NCBI GenBank assembly: GCA_030635945.1 | Contig: DAOVXW010000012.1 | Location: forward strand, 1 to 9,263 | DNA from: Dehalococcoidia bacterium | GTDB taxonomy: Bacteria > Chloroflexota > Dehalococcoidia > Dehalococcoidales > G020351185 | Direction: 5' to 3' | Length of the DNA: 9,263 nucleotides | Part shown: positions 4,649 to 9,263 of the stretch, in pieces | Numbering within the stretch: the first letter of the stretch is position 1 | How the letters are laid out: every line of letters starts with the position of its first letter | The notes under the pieces: generated by a model | The model's input: the letters and a program-made list of their open reading frames with translations, nothing else | Database searches by the model: none | Told to the model about the DNA's origin: nothing | Program-made: the position numbers and the translations under genes

Positions 4649-7261
4649 GTGACAGGTGATGAGGTTAGGCAGGCCTTTTTAAAATTCTTTGAGGAGAAGG
4701 GGCATAAAGTTATCCTCAGCTCTCCTCTGATTCCCCACGGCGACCCTACCTTGTTGCTTACCAATGCCGGCATGGTGCAGTTCAAACCCTATTTTCTGGG
4801 ACGGGAGACACCGCCCTGTCCCCTGATGGCATCCTGTCAGAAGTGTTTTCGCACTACCGATATCGAATTGGTAGGGGATTCAAGCCACCTTACGTTCTTT
4901 GAGATGCTGGGTAACTTCAGTGTCGGCGGCTACTTCAAGGAAGAAGCTACCAGCCTGGCGCTGGAGTTTGTTTTAGAGCGCCTGCGCATTCCCAAAGAAC
5001 GCCTGTGGATAACCATCTTCCTTGATGACGACGAAGCCTTTGATATCTGGCGTCGCAAAGGCATCGCCGAAGATAGAATTATAAGATTTGGCGAGGAAGA
5101 CAACTTCTGGGGTCCCGCCGGGGATTCGGGCCCCTGCGGTCCCTGCAGCGAGATACATTATGACTTTGGGGAAGAGGTCGGCTGCGGTAAGCCTTCCTGT
5201 GGCCCCAACTGCGAATGCGGCCGCTTTTCTGAAATCTGGAATCTGGTCTTTGTGCAGTACAACCAAGAGACAGGTGGAGGGCGCAGCCCGCTATCGAAAT
5301 GTCACATAGATACCGGTATGGGGCTGGAAAGGACAGCTGCCGTAATGCAGGGGAAACCCTCCGTCTATGAGACCGATTTCTTTACTCCCCTTATAGGGCT
5401 TGTATCACGGCTTTCGGACAAAAAATACGGCGAAGATGATAATACGGATAACAGTTTGCGGGTGGTAGCCGAGCATGGCCGGGGGATAACTTTTCTCATC
5501 GCCGACGGCGTTCTGCCGGATAACGAGGGGCGGGGCTACGTGCTGCGGCGGTTGCTCCGGCGGGCGGCGCTCTTCGGGCGGCGGCTGGGGCTGGAAAGGC
5601 CTTTCCTAACGAAGCTGGCTGAAAAAGCGATAGCCCAGATGGGGCAGACCTATCCGGAGCTGGTAAACCGGCAGGATTTTATACTTAAAGTAATTAAAAG
5701 TGAAGAAACACGCTTTGATGAAACACTGTCAACCGGGCTGGAGCTACTGGATGGTATTATGACAGGGGCTTCAAGCAGGGTGAGGAACAAAATAACCGGT
5801 AAACAGGCATTCAAGTTGTATGATACCTACGGTTTCCCCATTGAATTAACGCAGGAGATTGCCGAAGGGCAGGGTTTTTCTGTGGATACGGAAAGCTTTG
5901 AAGAGGAAATGGAAAAGCAGAGAGAGAAAGCCAGAGCCAGCCACCGCTTCGAGCTGGCGGCAAAAACTGGAATTAAAAGTGAACTCAATATGGAAAAAAC
6001 CGACTTTATCGGCTATAGCGAATTCAAACAGAAATCGATTATCCAGAAAATACTGGTTGATAATAAGGCGGTGGATAATATTAATGAAAAACAGAAGGTA
6101 GATATAATCCTGGCTAAAACGCCTTTCTATGGGGAAATGGGAGGCCAGGTGGGTGATACTGGTGAAATAATCGGCGCTTCGGGGCGTTTTACTGTAACCG
6201 ATACGCTTCAGTCTCCGCAGGGTGTTATATTTCATCATGGTTACGTTGCCGAAGGCAGCCTTTCGGCAGGTGATGAGGTGGAGGCAGCGGTGGATTGCGA
6301 AAGGCGGCTTGATATCGCCCGAAACCATACCGCCACCCATCTGCTGCACTATGCCCTGCGCCAGGTGCTGGGCGAGTATGTTCAGCAGCGGGGATCGCTG
6401 GTAATGCCAGAGCGGTTTACTTTTGACTTTTCTCATCTAACGGCAATGACACAGGAAGAGCTGGATGAGGTGCAGCGCATTGTAAACGAGAAGATTCGAC
6501 AGAATCTGCCGGTATATGACGAAAATATAACTCACAAGCAAGCAATTGAAGAGGGTGCTATTGCCCTATTCGATGAGAAATACGGTGATATGGTGCGGGT
6601 GCTTAAAATTGGTAATCCGGTGGTAAGTGCCGAGCTGTGTGGCGGTACCCATATCAATGCTACCGGTGAGATAGGCTTTTTCCATATTCTTAGCGAAAAT
6701 AGTATTGGCGCAGGATTGCGACGCATTGAAGCTATTACTGGTCGGGGAGCTGAGAGGCATATTAATCTAAGACTTTCCAGCTTACAAGAGATGGCTAGCA
6801 AACTAGCAACTGAAAGTGAAAATACATCAGATAAACTGGATAATCTTATTACCGAAAAGGATATTCAACAAAAGCAGATTCAGGAGCTGGAACGTGAACT
6901 GGCCAGGAAAGAAGCCGAGACGCTTTTACAGCAGGCAGAGGTGGTTAATGGTGTTAAGCTGGTATCGGCATCAGTTCCGATAGCCCGTCCGGAGATGCTG
7001 CGGGAAATGGCTGACCTGCTGAGGGATAAACTGAAAAGTGCAGTTGTGGTTCTGGGTACTATATATGAGGGCAAGCCGGCTTTTATCGCCGCTGTAACGC
7101 CGGACCTTGTTAAAAAGGGTTATCATGCCGGGCAGATAGTAAAGAAGGTGGCGGCGGCTGCCGGTGGCAACGGTGGCGGCAAGCCAGCCCTTGCCCAGGG
7201 TGGTGGCAAGGACAAAGATAAACTGGCTGAAGCTTTAAAGCTGGTAAGAAGCTTGGTATAA
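4649..7261 (+). CDS. alaS: Alanyl-tRNA synthetase
   Basis: AlaS charges tRNA-Ala with alanine and hydrolyses mischarged Ser/Gly-tRNA. The 870-residue reading from GTG 4649 is full length (E. coli 876) and begins MTGDEVRQAFLKFFEEKGH, as the family does. The class II catalytic core holds SSPLIPHGDPTLL, TNAGM, NFSVGGYFK (89-97), GPCGPCSEIHYD (161-172) and GMGLER (223-228). A four-cysteine insert, CGKPSCGPNCEC (Cys179, 184, 188, 190), is likely a metal-binding knuckle seen in many AlaS. The editing domain has the zinc ligands HTATH (560-564) and CGGTH (664-668), intact. A coiled coil (about 721-765) leads to the C-Ala domain with the glycine motif GGNGGGKPALAQGGG (839-853). The TAA stop overlaps the ruvX ATG by one base (TAATG), heading a four-gene operon. 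The promoter and ribosome site are listed separately. Confidence 0.97.
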   Translation: MTGDEVRQAFLKFFEEKGHKVILSSPLIPHGDPTLLLTNAGMVQFKPYFLGRETPPCPLMASCQKCFRTTDIELVGDSSHLTFFEMLGNFSVGGYFKEEATSLALEFVLERLRIPKERLWITIFLDDDEAFDIWRRKGIAEDRIIRFGEEDNFWGPAGDSGPCGPCSEIHYDFGEEVGCGKPSCGPNCECGRFSEIWNLVFVQYNQETGGGRSPLSKCHIDTGMGLERTAAVMQGKPSVYETDFFTPLIGLVSRLSDKKYGEDDNTDNSLRVVAEHGRGITFLIADGVLPDNEGRGYVLRRLLRRAALFGRRLGLERPFLTKLAEKAIAQMGQTYPELVNRQDFILKVIKSEETRFDETLSTGLELLDGIMTGASSRVRNKITGKQAFKLYDTYGFPIELTQEIAEGQGFSVDTESFEEEMEKQREKARASHRFELAAKTGIKSELNMEKTDFIGYSEFKQKSIIQKILVDNKAVDNINEKQKVDIILAKTPFYGEMGGQVGDTGEIIGASGRFTVTDTLQSPQGVIFHHGYVAEGSLSAGDEVEAAVDCERRLDIARNHTATHLLHYALRQVLGEYVQQRGSLVMPERFTFDFSHLTAMTQEELDEVQRIVNEKIRQNLPVYDENITHKQAIEEGAIALFDEKYGDMVRVLKIGNPVVSAELCGGTHINATGEIGFFHILSENSIGAGLRRIEAITGRGAERHINLRLSSLQEMASKLATESENTSDKLDNLITEKDIQQKQIQELERELARKEAETLLQQAEVVNGVKLVSASVPIARPEMLREMADLLRDKLKSAVVVLGTIYEGKPAFIAAVTPDLVKKGYHAGQIVKKVAAAAGGNGGGKPALAQGGGKDKDKLAEALKLVRSLV

Positions 7262-7680
7262 TGCGTTACCTGGGGCTTGATATCGGGGACAGGTGGGTAG
7301 GGGTTGCCCTCAGCGATCCCTCGGCAAAACTGGCAAGCCCGTTTAACGTACTTAGGCGCAGCGATGACATAACCGATATTGAAGCCATTGCCCGTATTAT
7401 TAAACAGCACGATGTTGGGCTGGTTGTGGTCGGACTGCCGCGTATGCTGGATGGCAGTCTGGGAATACAGGCGCAGAAGGTAGAGGATTTCACGCAGCAG
7501 TTACGCGATAAAATAGATATTCCGCTGGAGTTTCGTGACGAGAGGCTGACGACGGTATCGGCCCGCCGCTTGATGCGGGAAACCGGTACAAAAAAATCAA
7601 GAAGAAAAAGAGACGATGCCATAGCCGCCGCTTTTATACTGCAGGCTTTTCTGGATGAGGGGCAGAGTCGGCCGATATAA
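7261..7680 (+). CDS. ruvX: RuvX/YqgF family Holliday-junction resolvase-like nuclease
   Basis: RuvX/YqgF proteins have an RNase H-like fold; they have been linked to Holliday-junction resolution and to processing the 5' end of pre-16S rRNA. The 139-residue length is typical. Motifs are complete: LGLDIGDRWVGVALSDP (4-20) with the first acidic residue Asp7, VVGLPRMLDGSLG (57-68), the second acidic site in DERLTT (93-98, Glu94), and the third in RDDAIAAAFIL (117-127, Asp118 or Asp119). A basic stretch KKSRRKR (111-117) precedes the last motif and probably contacts nucleic acid. The ATG overlaps the alaS stop by one base with only a weak purine-rich upstream region, so translation is probably coupled to alaS. 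alaS next to yqgF/ruvX is a recurring bacterial arrangement. The next gene starts 33 bp downstream with no terminator between. Confidence 0.93.
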   Translation: MRYLGLDIGDRWVGVALSDPSAKLASPFNVLRRSDDITDIEAIARIIKQHDVGLVVVGLPRMLDGSLGIQAQKVEDFTQQLRDKIDIPLEFRDERLTTVSARRLMRETGTKKSRRKRDDAIAAAFILQAFLDEGQSRPI

Positions 7681-7713
7681 TCCCCCAGCCCTGTATTATT
7701 CGGGAAGAGAAGA

Positions 7714-8568
7714 ATGAATATTACCACGCTTAAAAACTATATTGAGGTGCTAAAGCCTAGGGAGAGTATCCTGCTCACCTTCATCGGTGTGGCTGCTGTT
7801 TTCATAGCTGCTGACGGGAAACCTCCGCTGGATGTCATACTGCTGGCGTTCATCGCTATATTAATAGCCAGCGCCGGCGCTAACGGCATAACGAACTACC
7901 TGGACCGCGAGTTCGATGCCAAAATGAAGCGTACCAGGCGTCGGGTCTTGCCATCGAGGCGTATATATCCACCGCAAAAAGTGCTGCCGTTGATAATAGG
8001 CCTTATCATTGCCGGGCTGGTGCTTGCCTGGTGGCTGCACCAGCTTGCTTTTGCCGCCGACCTTATTGGCACCATTGTTGCCGTTACCTGGCGTAAGAGG
8101 ATAACCTGTGTTTTTCCTCAGGGAGCCGTTGCCAGCCTGGCTCCGGTGCTTATGGGCTGGTTTGCCATAGAGCCGGCTTTCAGCTGGCATCTAATACTGC
8201 TTTGTTTGCTCATATTTGCCTGGCTGCCGCTGCATGTATGGAGTATTATGGTTTCCAACCGGGATGAATATCTGGGCGCCGGTTTGGATTTCTTCCCTAT
8301 GAACGTAACGGTCAGGACGGCGGTTATGGTATTGCTGTTGTTTGCCCTGTTTCTTTATGCCGTCTCAATCACCCTCTATTTTGTCGGTGATTTTGGCTGG
8401 CTCTACTTTGCGTTGGCTAATATAATGGGTATAATAATGCTGTATACCACCTGCCGGCTGGTAACTTCAAACACTTCGAAAAACGCCTGGCGCCTGTATA
8501 AAATATCCAGTTTCCCCTATCTTGGGCTTATATTCCTCGCCATGTGCCTGGATATCTGGCTGATGTAA
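7714..8568 (+). CDS. UbiA-superfamily prenyltransferase, heme O synthase (CyoE/CtaB)-like
   Basis: This 284-residue polytopic membrane enzyme (about 8-9 hydrophobic spans) is of the UbiA superfamily and closest to protoheme IX farnesyltransferase, which attaches farnesyl to heme b to make heme O. The first Asp-rich motif is strong: N61-Y-L-D64-R-E-F-D68, continuing [16 protein letters not shown], as in CyoE. The middle section [15 protein letters not shown] and PLHVWSIMV also fits. The second Asp region reads [15 protein letters not shown] (182-196), where CyoE usually has KDDY..AGIPMLP, so this site has diverged. The ATG at 7714 has GGAAG (7703-7707) 6 bases upstream. It is the third gene of the alaS operon and its stop overlaps the tgt start (TAATG). 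If the host is a strict anaerobe without heme-copper oxidase, heme O is an unexpected product; another aromatic or heme-related acceptor is possible. The superfamily call is firm, the substrate uncertain, so no symbol is given. Confidence 0.85.
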   Translation: MNITTLKNYIEVLKPRESILLTFIGVAAVFIAADGKPPLDVILLAFIAILIASAGANGITNYLDREFDAKMKRTRRRVLPSRRIYPPQKVLPLIIGLIIAGLVLAWWLHQLAFAADLIGTIVAVTWRKRITCVFPQGAVASLAPVLMGWFAIEPAFSWHLILLCLLIFAWLPLHVWSIMVSNRDEYLGAGLDFFPMNVTVRTAVMVLLLFALFLYAVSITLYFVGDFGWLYFALANIMGIIMLYTTCRLVTSNTSKNAWRLYKISSFPYLGLIFLAMCLDIWLM

Positions 8569-9263
8569 TGGATTTTAAGCTGCAAAGGACAAGCAATCGT
8601 ACCAGAGCTGGCGAGCTTAAAACGGCTCACGGAATTATACCGACGCCGGTGTTCCTGCCGGTGGGCAGCCAGGCTACCGTCAAGACGCTGACGCCGTGGG
8701 AAATCAGGGAAATCGGCTTCGGTATGCTGCTGGCTAATGCCTATCACCTCTACCTCAGGCCGGGGACTTCGGTAATTGAAAAGATGGGTGGTCTGCATAA
8801 ATTTATGGGATGGGAAGGCGCCATCCTTACCGATAGCGGCGGCTATCAGATATTCAGCCTGGCCGGCTTGAGGCAGGTTAATGACGAAGGCGTTTCTTTC
8901 CGCTCTCATATCGATGGCAGCCGCCACTTTATCACCCCCGAGCTGGCAATAGAAATTCAGCAGTCTCTGGGTGCCGATACCATTATGGTTCTTGCTGAAT
9001 GCCCGCCCAGCGATGCCGATTTTAACCGGGTAAGACGGGCGATGAACCGCACTCATCTATGGGCGGCAAGGTGCCGGCAAGCTCACCGGCGCAGTGACCA
9101 GGCGCTGTTTGCTATCGTGCAGGGGGGCGTTTCCCTGGAATTGAGGCGAAAATCAGCCGAATATCTTACCTCGCTGGATTTCCCCGGCTATGCCATCGGC
9201 GGTTTGAGCCTGGGTGAACCCAAGGAGGTTACCTGGAACATCACCGGGGAGACGGTAGAACTG
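8568..9263 (+). CDS. tgt: tRNA-guanine transglycosylase, N-terminal 232 residues (3' end outside window)
   Basis: Tgt swaps the guanine at tRNA wobble position 34 for preQ1 (on the way to queuosine) in GUN-anticodon tRNAs. The frame begins at ATG 8568, overlapping the prenyltransferase stop by one base, and runs unbroken to the window end. The start and register match E. coli Tgt: [17 protein letters not shown] (27-43), [24 protein letters not shown] (87-98) with Asp89, VQGGV (184-188) and [12 protein letters not shown] (207-218). The guanine-recognition motif, FDEC in E. coli (Asp143), reads LAEC here: codon GCT at 8994-8996 gives Ala143, while Cys145 is kept. The nucleophile Asp (E. coli 264) and the zinc-binding C-terminus lie beyond the window. 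Translation is probably coupled to the upstream gene. It is most likely a true Tgt, although altered base specificity or loss of activity cannot be excluded. Confidence 0.9.
   Translation, partial: MDFKLQRTSNRTRAGELKTAHGIIPTPVFLPVGSQATVKTLTPWEIREIGFGMLLANAYHLYLRPGTSVIEKMGGLHKFMGWEGAILTDSGGYQIFSLAGLRQVNDEGVSFRSHIDGSRHFITPELAIEIQQSLGADTIMVLAECPPSDADFNRVRRAMNRTHLWAARCRQAHRRSDQALFAIVQGGVSLELRRKSAEYLTSLDFPGYAIGGLSLGEPKEVTWNITGETVEL

Noticed and set aside
5846..6436. 196-residue minus-strand open frame
   Set aside because: Antisense to the alaS editing region, whose zinc-site residues are intact; no ribosome site or recognisable domain.
7266..7727. 153-residue minus-strand open frame
   Set aside because: Complete antisense overlap with ruvX, which carries all family motifs; the serine-rich composition is typical of a shadow frame.
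8517..9056. 179-residue minus-strand open frame
   Set aside because: It lies antisense to tgt and the end of the prenyltransferase gene, both with clear family motifs; its translation shows no recognisable domain and reads as a mirror of those genes.

Overview
The window is a compact, roughly balanced-GC stretch of bacterial chromosome carrying mostly housekeeping genes. There are no mobile elements, RNA genes or CRISPR arrays. Several proteins read like anaerobic Chloroflexota, probably class Dehalococcoidia: the short N-terminus and NTTVLEG/ADDFS wording of the polymerase delta subunit, the GKD form of the guanylate kinase P-loop, a divergent YchF with a DUF933/TGS tail, and a DUF1622 membrane protein. 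This placement comes from remembered family resemblance, not a database search.

Layout, left to right. (1) The 3' end of a PiT-type phosphate permease gene (+) meets a minus-strand remA-gmk pair head to tail across 4 bp; remA and gmk overlap by 20 bp. (2) A 221-bp spacer holds a tandem 9-bp repeat and an inverted repeat just upstream of remA. (3) Next come ychF (-) and a 74-residue HEAT-like small protein gene (-), each with a recognisable sigma70-type promoter. (4) holA (+) diverges from the small gene; promoter and ribosome-binding-site placement argue for a TTG start at 3194 rather than the longer GTG frame. (5) A DUF1622 membrane protein gene (-) converges on holA with a 6-bp gap. (6) A tightly packed plus-strand operon follows: alaS - ruvX - cyoE-like UbiA prenyltransferase - tgt, the last cut by the window edge. 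It starts from a near-consensus promoter (TTGACA-17-TAAAAT). alaS/ruvX and prenyltransferase/tgt are each joined by one-base TAATG overlaps.

Functionally the region covers phosphate uptake, GMP phosphorylation and a RemA-type DNA-binding regulator, a ribosome-associated-type NTPase, clamp loading, alanyl-tRNA charging, a RuvX/YqgF nuclease-fold protein, polyprenyl transfer (heme O-like) and wobble-base tRNA modification.

I see no clearly new multi-gene system. The points most worth following are residue-level departures: an alanine at the guanine-recognition aspartate of Tgt (E. coli D143 equivalent), an arginine in place of the Walker A lysine plus a degenerate G3 motif in the YchF-like protein, and a heme O synthase-like enzyme inside a tRNA-related operon of a probably anaerobic lineage.
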